Assembly: GCA_021802375.1 (NCBI GenBank)
Contig: JAKAAL010000038.1
Span: 1-12,987 of the forward strand
DNA from: Bacillota bacterium
Lineage (GTDB): Bacteria > Bacillota_E > Sulfobacillia > Sulfobacillales > Sulfobacillaceae
Direction: 5' to 3'
Length of the DNA: 12,987 nt
The translations under genes were made by a program, and so were the position numbers. Each line of letters opens with the position of its first letter. Position 1 is the stretch's first letter. Of the stretch, positions 1 through 7,225 are shown in pieces. The notes below the pieces were generated by a model that was given only the letters and a program-made list of their open reading frames with translations, was not told the origin of the DNA and did no database searches.

Positions 1-168
1 AAAAGGTGAAGCCATTCGCGGGAGTGGTAATCGGAGCTTTAATCAAGAAGTCACGGCGAGTTGTACGGAGTACAGGCGAAAAATGGCCCGTCCTGGGGCT
101 GTTTTCTCACCAAACTATTGTTTTCTGGGGGTGGCTCTGCCATTTTCGGTCGTATGCGACAGCAGCCC
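1..168. other. No supportable gene; left edge of the window
   Basis: This stretch lies downstream of the stop codon of the minus-strand peptidase gene. One short plus-strand frame starts at position 6 with GTG, but it runs into the 3' end of the peptidase gene on the opposite strand, resembles no family I know and has no convincing ribosome binding site. I see no strong stem followed by a T run that would terminate the minus-strand gene. The GGGG and CCCC blocks near 127-130 and 166-169 could pair only over a long, imperfect loop. Confidence 0.4.
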
Positions 169-1272
169 CTAGAACACCCGTCGAATCGACGTAACAGCAT
201 CTAAATAGGTTTTGCCGCCTCGCCGGAGATAGATGTCAAGCGGCGTAACCATCACTTGATTGGGAAGTATCGGTGCCGATTCCGCCGTTTCCGAGAACCC
301 TACAAAGGCGTGCACCACAAAATCATGGCCGCCATGCCTCCCTAAATACATCATAATATGGCCCGGCATGGGGAGCAGGTCACCCGCCCCCGCGTGCTGT
401 AGCTTATCCCCCTCCGCCATAACTCGCTCCGGCAAGGCGTTTTCTTGATCCGCCGCGTCTCGAGGGAGTTGCAGACCCAGCGTTCGGTACACATCCATCA
501 CGAATCCTGAACAATCCCGCCGATCCATGCGTCCTCCCCATCCATATCGGTCGCCGAGCAGTTGAAATGCACTGGTGATCACCGAGTGCGGCGTAAAGGG
601 AAGGAATCCCGCCCGAACCGCGGCACTAACGGGTACCTGTCCACGCCGTATCACGAGCTGGCCCTCCGGCCCGCGCTGTGGGATCAGAACCCGATACTGC
701 GCGGCCCACGGGTCACGTTGTGGGTCGTCTAGAGGAATCCAGGCTCCGAATTCCAGCGAGGCCGGCTGCCCATGGCCGCACGGGTCAGGCTCCACCCACG
801 CCCCGCGACCCACCACTACCAGGTATTCCGCGGCCGTCGCAAAGAGCTCGAACTTCTCACGCTCGCACACCCCCACCGAATCTTGCCGGACCCACCCTTC
901 ATAGGTCCGGCAGCGCATCAAGTACCAACTGCCGTCTGCGCTTTGTCCCAAGATGCGGATGGGTTCCCCGGTATGCAGGGTGGATAATTGGCCGCGTTCC
1001 ACGATTCGCGCTGCCGGATCGGAGAATACCGCCTTATCGTCTGGCCAGGCGCGAATCGAGGCATAGGACACGCTGACGCCGTACTGACGGGACGCTGCCT
1101 CGACTTGGCATCTTCCTCGCAGGCGCTCGCGGTCCCGGCGGGAAAGCGCCCGTCCGGTCGCCCAAAATGCGGACCCGTCCAGCCAGTTGTCTGTCGGCCA
1201 CTCAGGAACGTTTTCGGACTGTTCCGAGAGGTCGTAGAACCGCCCCCCTCGCGTTGACGTCCGATTGCACAC
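169..1272 (-). CDS. SH3b-NlpC/P60 cell-wall peptidase (YkfC-like), main reading frame
   Basis: This is a predicted gamma-D-glutamyl-L-diamino acid endopeptidase that cuts murein stem peptides. Numbered from the GTG at 1272 (367 aa), residues 62-160 resemble the bacterial SH3b domains of this family (GEPIRILGQSADGSWYLM, then YEGWV), and 228-330 form the NlpC/P60 domain. The likely catalytic Cys254 lies in RDCSGFV, His305 in GHIMMYLG and His321 in VVHAF; the spacing is close to the Cys/His/His triad known from YkfC. There is no signal peptide or membrane segment, so I infer a cytosolic enzyme acting on imported peptides. The GTG at 1272 is a poor start: family members carry an extra N-terminal helix, and a matching frame lies just upstream across a six-C run (see the next entry). 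The gene is divergent from murR and shares its control region. The family call is firm; the exact bond cleaved is inferred. Confidence 0.85.
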   Translation of the reverse strand: MCNRTSTRGGRFYDLSEQSENVPEWPTDNWLDGSAFWATGRALSRRDRERLRGRCQVEAASRQYGVSVSYASIRAWPDDKAVFSDPAARIVERGQLSTLHTGEPIRILGQSADGSWYLMRCRTYEGWVRQDSVGVCEREKFELFATAAEYLVVVGRGAWVEPDPCGHGQPASLEFGAWIPLDDPQRDPWAAQYRVLIPQRGPEGQLVIRRGQVPVSAAVRAGFLPFTPHSVITSAFQLLGDRYGWGGRMDRRDCSGFVMDVYRTLGLQLPRDAADQENALPERVMAEGDKLQHAGAGDLLPMPGHIMMYLGRHGGHDFVVHAFVGFSETAESAPILPNQVMVTPLDIYLRRGGKTYLDAVTSIRRVF

Positions 1273-1366
1273 GACGCCGCAGCGCCCTGCTGACAGCCGT
1301 CTCAGGCGCGAACGGCGTCCATAACTGTGGGTCGATCATGTTCACCCAAAACCCAGGTTCCAGCAC
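1243..1366 (-). CDS. Out-of-frame N-terminal segment of the NlpC/P60 peptidase gene
   Basis: A GTG at 1366-1364 follows a ribosome-binding-like AAGGGGGAA (1372-1380, minus strand) by 5 bases. It opens a frame of about 40 codons that includes FWVNMIDPQLWTPF and AVSRALRRRVQSDVN. Related SH3b-NlpC/P60 proteins begin with a comparable DP-x-x-W segment and an alpha-helix ending in an Asn, followed by a short stretch and a Y/V-DL motif. Here the YDL motif (RFYDL) sits in the other frame. The two frames would join if the run of six G on the coding strand (1243-1248) were five, giving about 398 aa. The shift could be a sequencing or assembly error, a true inactivating mutation or a slippage site. The reconstruction rests on pattern memory of the family, not on an alignment. 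Confidence 0.55.
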
Positions 1367-1480
1367 GACACTTCCCCCTTCCCCGCAGTCAGGACTCTAC
1401 CCGCTGTCGTCCTCGACGCGGCACTCGACGTCTCCTCGCCGTAAACCAAAAATTCACCGAATCGTAATTGACTCCAAAAC

Positions 1481-1489
1481 ATTGTATCA
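1481..1489 (-). promoter_or_regulatory. Possible extended -10 promoter for the NlpC/P60 gene
   Basis: The minus strand reads TGATACAAT here, matching the extended -10 form TGn-TAnAAT. No good -35 box lies 17 bases further upstream, which extended -10 promoters tolerate. Transcription would start near 1474, giving a leader of about 108 bases before the GTG at 1366. The element overlaps one copy of the GTATCATG repeat, so a bound repressor could block it. Confidence 0.35.
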
Positions 1490-1511
1490 TGGCTCCCGAT
1501 CGTAGTATCAT
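1482..1511 (+). promoter_or_regulatory. Possible sigma-A promoter for the murR operon
   Basis: TTGTAT at 1482-1487 and TATCAT at 1506-1511 are separated by 18 bases and resemble -35 and -10 boxes. Transcription would begin near 1518, leaving about 53 bases before the murR start at 1571. A stronger-looking TTGACT at 1468-1473 has no good -10 box at the right distance. The assignment is tentative. Confidence 0.3.
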
Positions 1512-1512
1512 G
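1484..1512. promoter_or_regulatory. Direct repeat GTATCATG, candidate MurR operator
   Basis: GTATCATG occurs exactly at 1484-1491 and 1505-1512. The copies start 21 bp apart, about two helical turns, so they face the same side of the DNA. They lie in the divergent region between the peptidase gene and murR and overlap predicted -10 elements for both directions. RpiR/MurR-type regulators usually bind beside their own operon and act as dimers or tetramers on repeated half-sites. The repeat is seen in the sequence; that MurR binds it is inference. Confidence 0.4.
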
Positions 1513-1570
1513 CCGCTGTACCATTATGTGAAAATTCCCTATGTTGCAATGTTAGCGAAGGGTGACTGCC

Positions 1571-2482
1571 GTGCCGATATCTGGCGTGTTGGAGCGAATT
1601 GAATCGAATCTCAGTGCCCTTACACACTCCGAGGCGAAGGTCGCACGATGGATCTTGGAACATGCGTCTGACGTCCTCAATCTAACCGTGAGGGATTTGG
1701 CCAAAGAGGCCGACACCAGTCAGGCCGCCGTCAGTCGGCTGTGCCGCACCTTGCAAATTGATGGGTACAGCACTCTTAAGGTGCTGATCACTGCTGATTT
1801 GGTACGTAAGGAACGCCGACCCAGTTCGCAATATCCTGAAATCAATCCGCAAACGACTTTAGAAGCTCAGCTTCAAACGTTGGCACGGGCTTGCGAACAC
1901 TCCATCACCGGCACGCTCAACAATCTCAACCCCGCCGACTTGGAGCGGCTCAGTGAGCGGCTTCGCGATGCGAGTCGAGTACTGGTGTTCGGCGTGGCTG
2001 CTTCCCATGTGGCGGCAAACGACGTGGCGCAAAAGCTGACCCGTTTGGGGCTGCCGGTGGTTCACTGGAACGACACTCATGTAGCGGCGATGGCCGCGGC
2101 GCTCACCGGGCCCGGCGACGTCGGGCTCCTCTTCTCGTTTTCGGGACGAACCCGGGAGGTGTTGGATCTGGCTTCCCTCATGCGCCGGCAAGGCGCGTTT
2201 ATCGCGGCCATCACGCAATTTAGTCCGAAAAACCCCCTGGCGGATTACGCCGATGTGACATTCCACGTCACCGCCACGGAGCCATCTCCGCGCGTCGGTG
2301 CGACCACATCGGTTATCTCGTCCCTGCTCATTGGAGACGCCTTGATGTTGTGGTTGGCGAATCAAAATAGCGCCCGCTCTTTGGAATATCTCAAAGCCAC
2401 CGATGATGCCATTCAGGGTCGCCGCATCGCGGTACCGTCACGCGGGGTGCACGATCACTCCTCAAATGGGGGCGCAGAATGA
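1571..2482 (+). CDS. murR: MurR/RpiR-family transcriptional regulator
   Basis: This is a transcriptional regulator of MurNAc use, 303 aa from the GTG at 1571. Residues 1-77 form the RpiR-type N-terminal DNA-binding domain, with the helix-turn-helix around 38-58 (TVRDLAKEADTSQAAVSRLC). Residues about 125-265 form a SIS sugar-phosphate-binding domain with the typical LLFSFSGRTREVL stretch (187-199). In E. coli, MurR represses murQ and responds to MurNAc-6-phosphate; the adjacent murQ makes the same effector likely here. I prefer the GTG at 1571 over the one at 1562, because GAAGGG at 1557-1562 then lies 8 bases ahead, whereas it would overlap the earlier codon. The stop overlaps the murQ start in ATGA, so the two are translationally coupled. 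It is probably autoregulated through the repeat at 1484-1512. Confidence 0.9.
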   Translation: MPISGVLERIESNLSALTHSEAKVARWILEHASDVLNLTVRDLAKEADTSQAAVSRLCRTLQIDGYSTLKVLITADLVRKERRPSSQYPEINPQTTLEAQLQTLARACEHSITGTLNNLNPADLERLSERLRDASRVLVFGVAASHVAANDVAQKLTRLGLPVVHWNDTHVAAMAAALTGPGDVGLLFSFSGRTREVLDLASLMRRQGAFIAAITQFSPKNPLADYADVTFHVTATEPSPRVGATTSVISSLLIGDALMLWLANQNSARSLEYLKATDDAIQGRRIAVPSRGVHDHSSNGGAE

Positions 2483-3369
2483 ACCAAGAGTGGACATCAT
2501 TGGAGACCGAGTCGTGGAATCCCGACATTCCTGACCTCGGAAGCTTGGAGAGTTTGGAATTGGCTCGGGTCATGAATGCATCGGATGCCGAGGTGGCTGG
2601 CGCCGTGGCCGTGGCATTGCCTCAGGTTGGGGCAGCCATCGACTGTATTGTGCGGCAATTTCGCCAGGGCGGCCGTCTTTTCTACATCGGGGCTGGCAGC
2701 AGCGGGCGGCTCGGCGTGCTGGACGCAACAGAGTGTCCCCCCACATTCAACGTCCACCCGGAATTAGTACAGGCTGTCATGGCCGGGGGAACACGGGCCA
2801 TGTTTCGCTCCCGCGAAGGTGCCGAGGATGATGCGGAACAAGGCGCCCGTGATCTTGAGAACAGGGGCGCCAAACCGCCCGACGTCGTGGTTGGTATTAC
2901 GGCGTCCGGCAGCACCCCGTACGTCATGGGAGCCCTGGCTTGGGTCCAACGGCGCGGAATGATTGCCGTTTCCCTGGCGTGCAATCCCGATCCCGCCGTG
3001 CGCGCAGTTTCGGATATTTGCATTGCGGTGAATACGGGTCCCGAGGTATTGATGGGATCGACCCGCCTGAAAGCCGGAACGGCCCAGAAAATGGTACTCA
3101 ACATGTTGAGCACCGGGGCGATGGTGGGACTCGGCAAAACCTACCGCAATCTCATGGTGGACATGCGACCAACTAATCGCAAGTTGAAAGCCCGCACGAC
3201 CCGCATTGTGGCACTGGCCACCGGCGTCGCGGCGGGCCGGGCCGAACAACTGCTGACCGAGGCGCACGGCGACACCAAAGTAGCGATCGCGATGGAGTTG
3301 TTTGGCCTCAAAGAACCTGAAGCCCGCGACCGTTTGCGTGCCTCCAACGGCATTCTGGGTCGCTTGTAG
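2479..3369 (+). CDS. murQ: N-acetylmuramic acid 6-phosphate etherase MurQ
   Basis: MurQ cleaves the lactyl ether of MurNAc-6-phosphate, yielding GlcNAc-6-phosphate and D-lactate, in the cytosol (EC 4.2.1.126). The 296-aa length is normal for the family. Hallmarks are GRLFYIGAGSSGRLGVLDA (65-83) running into TECPPTF with catalytic-type Glu85, the EGAEDD motif (113-118) carrying the second conserved acidic site, GITASGSTPYV (139-149), GSTRLKAGTAQKMVLNM (193-209) and VDMRPTNRKL (227-236). The SIS fold is complete and no key residue looks missing. The start is fixed by the ATGA overlap with murR, and GGGGG lies 7 bases before the ATG. The substrate must be phosphorylated, yet no PTS or MurNAc kinase is seen in the window. 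The product would feed NagA/NagB glycolysis, also not encoded here. Confidence 0.96.
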   Translation: MNQEWTSLETESWNPDIPDLGSLESLELARVMNASDAEVAGAVAVALPQVGAAIDCIVRQFRQGGRLFYIGAGSSGRLGVLDATECPPTFNVHPELVQAVMAGGTRAMFRSREGAEDDAEQGARDLENRGAKPPDVVVGITASGSTPYVMGALAWVQRRGMIAVSLACNPDPAVRAVSDICIAVNTGPEVLMGSTRLKAGTAQKMVLNMLSTGAMVGLGKTYRNLMVDMRPTNRKLKARTTRIVALATGVAAGRAEQLLTEAHGDTKVAIAMELFGLKEPEARDRLRASNGILGRL

Positions 3370-3421
3370 ACTCTTTTTTTACCGTCAACTGAAACATTAT
3401 TTTATCGGGAGGAGCAATATC

Positions 3422-5242
3422 ATGAAACGTTACACAATCGGCATCGCGGGCGCCGCGGTTTTATCCATGGCCTTAGCAGGCTGCGGAGCGACAAAGTCGT
3501 CTACGGCCGCGACCGCGACATTCACTACGGTTAACGAATACCATGCGATTAGTGCGGGAGCGCCGTACAATCCCTACAACTCACAAGGCAACACCTGGCC
3601 AGGATATAATCAGGAGCAGTTGGCATGGTTCTCGAACTCGGTGAAAGATCCCAATAGTTTCATCCCAGGTCTCGCAGCCAGTTGGACCCAAAACGCAGCG
3701 GGGACCGTCGTTACCGTAACCCTGCAGCCCAATGCCAAATGGTCTAACGGCCACCCCGTGACCGCCAACGATGTTAAAGCCTCGTTTGCGATCTCTTTTG
3801 CCATGGGCAACGCGCAGGCCTTTGATTTGGGAACCGTCACCGTGATGAATAGCCACACCATCCAGTTCAGTCAACTGCCGGGCGACCACTACAACCTGTT
3901 CTTGAACCAGCTCCTGCAGCAAACGATCGTGCCCGCGTCGGAATTTGCTCCGGTCCTTCCAAAGAATATTTGGTCGACCATAGCCACCGCGCAGTACTCT
4001 GGCAGCAAGCCAGCGCAGTTGGCCAAGGCCAAGGCCGCGACCAACACGCTGACGGCGCTGGGCAAGAAAATTGCGGCGTACGCGCCGCCAAAGAGCCAGA
4101 ATCTGTCCGCCGGGCCGTTCATCCTGAAAAACCTTAACCCCGGCGAGGCTGTGCTAGTCAAGAATCCTGATTTCTACGGTGCTAAAAACGTGCACGTGCA
4201 GCAGGTTGACATGCGCAACTACACCGGGAACCAGCAAATCTGGAACTACTTGGAATCTGGACAGCTCGATTTTGGACCCTATACGGCCATGCCCAAGAAC
4301 ATCCTGTCGCAGATACTCAAAACCAAGGGCAATCAAGAAGTGGTGACCCCCGCGGTGATTGCCGCGGCCCTGGCGATTGATCAGAACATCTACCCGTACG
4401 GAATCACCAAGGTGCGCCAAGCCTTGGCCTATATCATCAATCGCAAGCAGGTGCAGACCATCGGGGAAGGCGTAAGCGGTCTTCCGGATCAATATGAGAC
4501 CGGAATGATTAACCAAGCCAGCCAGGAATGGCTATCGCCCGCGCAATTGGCCAAACTGAACCCCTATCATGTGAACACAGCGAAGGCAGCCAGCCTTCTC
4601 AAGCAGTCCGGCTTTAAGCTGGTGGGCGGCAAATGGATGATGCCCAATGGCAAGCCGTGGACGGCCACTATCTACACCGTCAATGGGTTCAGCGACTGGA
4701 TTGCCGCATCGAAGGTCATTGCGACTGAATTGACCAACTTCGGCATTCCCACATCGCCCAACATCGTATCCAGCTATTCCCAGGAACTGAGCGGGCAAGC
4801 CGCGAACAAATACGCCCTGTCCTTCTACCTCGATGCTGAGGGCCCAACGCCAGCCATTGCCTACAGCCTGCTCTATGGCACGAATGACGGCTATCATCTG
4901 GTTGGCACCCACTTGGAGCGTTATGCGCCCGGGAACAGCAGCGGATCGAACTTCCTGGCCACGGCGGCCTCGCTGCCGTTGCCGACGGGTGGCACGGTCG
5001 CGGTTGGATCGGTGACGCAGCAGCTCTCCAGTATGAGCTCGGTCGCGCAGCAAAAGGCATTGGTGGCCAAACTTGCCGCCGCAACAAATGCCAACCTGCC
5101 GGTGATTGGTCTGTGGGACTATGCTAACGTTCAGTTTGTGAACACCTCTCGATTCTCGGACTTCCCAGTGCACAGCGATGCGCTGATGTACAATCCGGCG
5201 GGTGTTTGGATGGCACAAGGCTACGTGCGCCCGAAGAAGTAA
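3422..5242 (+). CDS. oppA: Peptide/muropeptide ABC transporter substrate-binding lipoprotein
   Basis: This family 5 solute-binding protein (OppA/DppA type) is 606 aa and anchored outside the membrane. MKRYTIGIAGAAVLSMALAGC is a lipoprotein signal with lipobox LAGC and lipidated Cys21. The body shows SBP_bac_5 features: LAASWTQNAAGTVVTVTLQP, then KWSNGHPVTANDVKASF, and VRQALAYIINRKQV. The frame opens further upstream, but the ATG at 3422 is chosen because GGGAGGAG (3407-3414) lies 7 bases ahead and the signal peptide starts there. It sits 52 bp after murQ. Being inside a murQ operon suggests muropeptides or murein peptides as ligand; family 5 proteins also bind plain oligopeptides, so the ligand is inferred. 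D/E are scarce (about 28) against K/R (about 37), fitting an acidic habitat. Confidence 0.9.
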   Translation: MKRYTIGIAGAAVLSMALAGCGATKSSTAATATFTTVNEYHAISAGAPYNPYNSQGNTWPGYNQEQLAWFSNSVKDPNSFIPGLAASWTQNAAGTVVTVTLQPNAKWSNGHPVTANDVKASFAISFAMGNAQAFDLGTVTVMNSHTIQFSQLPGDHYNLFLNQLLQQTIVPASEFAPVLPKNIWSTIATAQYSGSKPAQLAKAKAATNTLTALGKKIAAYAPPKSQNLSAGPFILKNLNPGEAVLVKNPDFYGAKNVHVQQVDMRNYTGNQQIWNYLESGQLDFGPYTAMPKNILSQILKTKGNQEVVTPAVIAAALAIDQNIYPYGITKVRQALAYIINRKQVQTIGEGVSGLPDQYETGMINQASQEWLSPAQLAKLNPYHVNTAKAASLLKQSGFKLVGGKWMMPNGKPWTATIYTVNGFSDWIAASKVIATELTNFGIPTSPNIVSSYSQELSGQAANKYALSFYLDAEGPTPAIAYSLLYGTNDGYHLVGTHLERYAPGNSSGSNFLATAASLPLPTGGTVAVGSVTQQLSSMSSVAQQKALVAKLAAATNANLPVIGLWDYANVQFVNTSRFSDFPVHSDALMYNPAGVWMAQGYVRPKK

Positions 5243-5273
5243 GCCAAGGCGTACGTGATGTGGTGTCGATAAG

Positions 5274-5301
5274 GGGGCTGGCAGCCGCCAGCCCCTGTTT
5301 T
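5274..5301 (+). terminator. Intra-operon terminator-like hairpin after the binding-protein gene
   Basis: GGGGCTGGC (5274-5282) pairs perfectly with GCCAGCCCC (5287-5295) around an AGCC loop, followed by TGTTTT. This 9-bp GC-rich stem with a short T tract looks like a leaky intrinsic terminator. It lies 31 bp after the binding-protein stop and ahead of the permease genes, where partial termination often lets the binding protein be made in excess. An alternative stem, CCCCT (5292-5296) with AGGGG (5304-5308), would cover the ribosome binding site of the next gene. Confidence 0.7.
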
Positions 5302-5315
5302 AAAGGGGGATAGTC

Positions 5316-6308
5316 ATGCGTGAGGCGATACGTCTTGGCAAACGCATCATTGGAGGCGCCATCATGGTTTTGATTGTGGCGTCCTTTACGTTTTTCCTGG
5401 TGCGGATGATGCCCGGGAACCCCGTCCAGGCCGAATATGACACGCTCATTACCCGCGGGATGACGCCGGTTCAGGCGGCTGACGAAGTGCGCGTCATGTA
5501 TGGGTTCATTCCCCATCAGCCTTTGGCCCTTCAGTATTTGCACTATTTGGGGCACCTGATGCATTTCAATTTGGGTCAGTCTATTTCCTATGAGGGTGTG
5601 AGTGTGCTCCATATCGTGCTGAGCGCAGCCCCGTGGACGATTATTCTGGTGTTGTTGGGCACCGTGGTGAGCTTTCTTTTAGGCGTTACCGCCGGCGTGG
5701 TGTCGGCCGTGAAGCGGTCCACTGGCACTGGCAGTTTTTTGACGGTCAGCGGCTCCCTCCTGCATGGCATCCCGCAGTTTGTCATGGCGCTGCTTTTAGC
5801 TTTTCTGTTTACCACCCTTTGGCCCATATTCCCCTTTGGAGCGCCTTATGACGCGTCGCTCACGGCCGGATTTAATTTGCCGTTTTTGGGGTCGCTCGCT
5901 TTTCACGCCGTGCTGCCCATCGCCGCTTATGCGCTATCCAGCTACGGTGGCTGGTTACTGACGATGAAATCCAGCGTGGTGTCGGTTATGGGTGACGATT
6001 TCGTGCTGGCGGCGGAGCTGCGGGGGTTAAAGCCGCACATTCGCTTCGCTTATATTGCGCGTAATGCCATATTGCCCCTCTTCACGGTTTTCGCGTTGTC
6101 GATTGGTTTCATGTTCGGCGGTTCGGTATTCATCGAGAACATTTTCGATTACAACGGACTCGGGAATCTGTTGTTGACCAGTATCAACAATCGGGATTAT
6201 CCGCTGATGAGCGGTGCGTTCCTATTCATAACCATTGCAGTCATTGTGTCCAACATTGTTGCCGATTTCCTGTACACGATTGTTGATCCTAGAATTAGGA
6301 GGTCCTAA
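5316..6308 (+). CDS. oppB: ABC transporter permease, OppB/DppB type
   Basis: This is one of two membrane permeases of the peptide-type importer, 330 aa. It starts with a membrane segment (about 9-30), followed by the MPGNP motif (32-36) typical of the DppB/OppB extracellular loop region. Further membrane segments lie near 102-130, 145-170, 195-215, 250-275 and 298-320. The cytoplasmic EAA-like coupling loop that contacts the ATPases is at about 229-256 (VLAAELRGLKPHIRFAYIA). It ends with VDPRIRR, the usual C-terminal signature of the family. The start at 5316 is supported by AAAGGGGGA (5302-5310), 5 bases ahead. The next gene starts 2 bases after its stop. Expression may be lowered relative to the binding protein by the hairpin upstream. 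Confidence 0.93.
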   Translation: MREAIRLGKRIIGGAIMVLIVASFTFFLVRMMPGNPVQAEYDTLITRGMTPVQAADEVRVMYGFIPHQPLALQYLHYLGHLMHFNLGQSISYEGVSVLHIVLSAAPWTIILVLLGTVVSFLLGVTAGVVSAVKRSTGTGSFLTVSGSLLHGIPQFVMALLLAFLFTTLWPIFPFGAPYDASLTAGFNLPFLGSLAFHAVLPIAAYALSSYGGWLLTMKSSVVSVMGDDFVLAAELRGLKPHIRFAYIARNAILPLFTVFALSIGFMFGGSVFIENIFDYNGLGNLLLTSINNRDYPLMSGAFLFITIAVIVSNIVADFLYTIVDPRIRRS

Positions 6309-6310
6309 GG

Positions 6311-7225
6311 ATGATTGCGCGCATGACGGAGCCTGACACCTCCCCCACCATTGCCTTCCACAAGGGGGAATCATTCCTTGCGATGGCGTGGCGTGTCATC
6401 AAAGCCAAACCGACCCGAATCTTGGGCCTGGTCATCATTGTCGTGTTTGCCTGGATGGCTATCTTCGGACCGATGCTGTATCCGGCCAATTTACCGATTG
6501 ATCCGAGCGCTATATACGCGCCTCCCAGTTGGCATTTTCTATTAGGCACCGATTTTGAGGGGACCAGCAATCTTGCGTTGGTGGTCACCGGAGCCCGCTA
6601 CGTTTTGTTCGCTGCTTTGATGGCGGCCATTTTTACTGTCGTCATCGGTACCAGCATCGGGCTTGTGTCGGGTTACTATCGGGGGGCGTCGGACAGCATT
6701 TTAATGCGCATCACCGACTTTTTTCTGACCATTCCCGGATTCCCCTTGTTGGTTGTGCTGTCGACCGTGTGGAACTTTGGCCAGCCGGTGGCAATGGGGT
6801 TCGTGCTCGGGATCACCGGTTGGGGCGGACTGGCCCGGGCGGTTCGTTCTCAGACGCTCTCATTGCGGGAGCGTGGATTTATTGAAGCGGCTCGGGGCAT
6901 GGGACTGCCTTGGTGGCATATCGTGTTTCGCGAGATTTTGCCAAATATGGGACCCTATATCGCCATGAATCTGCTGGTGTCCATAACCGGTGCGATTTAC
7001 GCTGAGGTCGGCCTTTTCTATCTCGGAGTGGTGCCCTTCCATGTGAATAACTGGGGTGTGATGCTGAATTTGGCGGTGTTTACCGGAGGCGCGATGGAAA
7101 GTCCTCAAGCCCTGCCCTATCTGATTTCACCGCTAGCCTGCATCCTGATTCTCACGCTGGGCGTGGTGCTGTTTTTGGACGCGCTCGATGAAATCTTCAA
7201 TCCGCGCTTAAGGGAGGCGGGTTAA
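6311..7225 (+). CDS. oppC: ABC transporter permease, OppC/DppC type
   Basis: This second permease partner has 304 aa. A cytoplasmic N-terminal tail (1-35) precedes the first membrane segment (about 37-55), then comes the GTD motif (79-81) that usually marks this family, although the rest (FEGTSNLALVVTGARY) departs from the common DELGRDVLSR version. Further membrane segments fall near 97-121, 142-172, 215-240 and 272-292. The EAA coupling loop is at about 189-210 (GFIEAARGMGLPWWHIVFREI). It ends in DEIFNPRLRE, matching the DPR/NPRL end of DppC proteins. A perfect AGGAGGT (6297-6303) lies 7 bases before the ATG and overlaps the end of the previous gene. Its stop directly abuts the next ATG. 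Confidence 0.93.
   Translation: MIARMTEPDTSPTIAFHKGESFLAMAWRVIKAKPTRILGLVIIVVFAWMAIFGPMLYPANLPIDPSAIYAPPSWHFLLGTDFEGTSNLALVVTGARYVLFAALMAAIFTVVIGTSIGLVSGYYRGASDSILMRITDFFLTIPGFPLLVVLSTVWNFGQPVAMGFVLGITGWGGLARAVRSQTLSLRERGFIEAARGMGLPWWHIVFREILPNMGPYIAMNLLVSITGAIYAEVGLFYLGVVPFHVNNWGVMLNLAVFTGGAMESPQALPYLISPLACILILTLGVVLFLDALDEIFNPRLREAG

Noticed and set aside
6..194. 62-aa plus-strand frame at the left edge
   Set aside because: It starts at the window edge with GTG, runs into the 3' end of the peptidase gene on the other strand and shows no family motif.
1342..1524. 60-aa minus-strand frame between the peptidase gene and murR
   Set aside because: It crosses the promoter region, resembles nothing known, and the adjacent frame from 1366 fits the peptidase N-terminus better.
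1562..1570. Earlier GTG start for murR
   Set aside because: The ribosome binding site would overlap the start codon; the GTG at 1571 has correct spacing.
3374..3380. T7 run after murQ as a terminator
   Set aside because: No stable stem precedes it, and the operon continues 42 bases later.
3302..3421. Extended start of the binding-protein frame inside murQ
   Set aside because: It would overlap murQ by 68 bases and bury the lipoprotein signal peptide; the ATG at 3422 has a strong ribosome binding site.
4532..5218. Long antisense frames under the binding-protein and murQ genes
   Set aside because: They are shadows of GC-rich coding sequence with no recognisable domains or ribosome binding sites.
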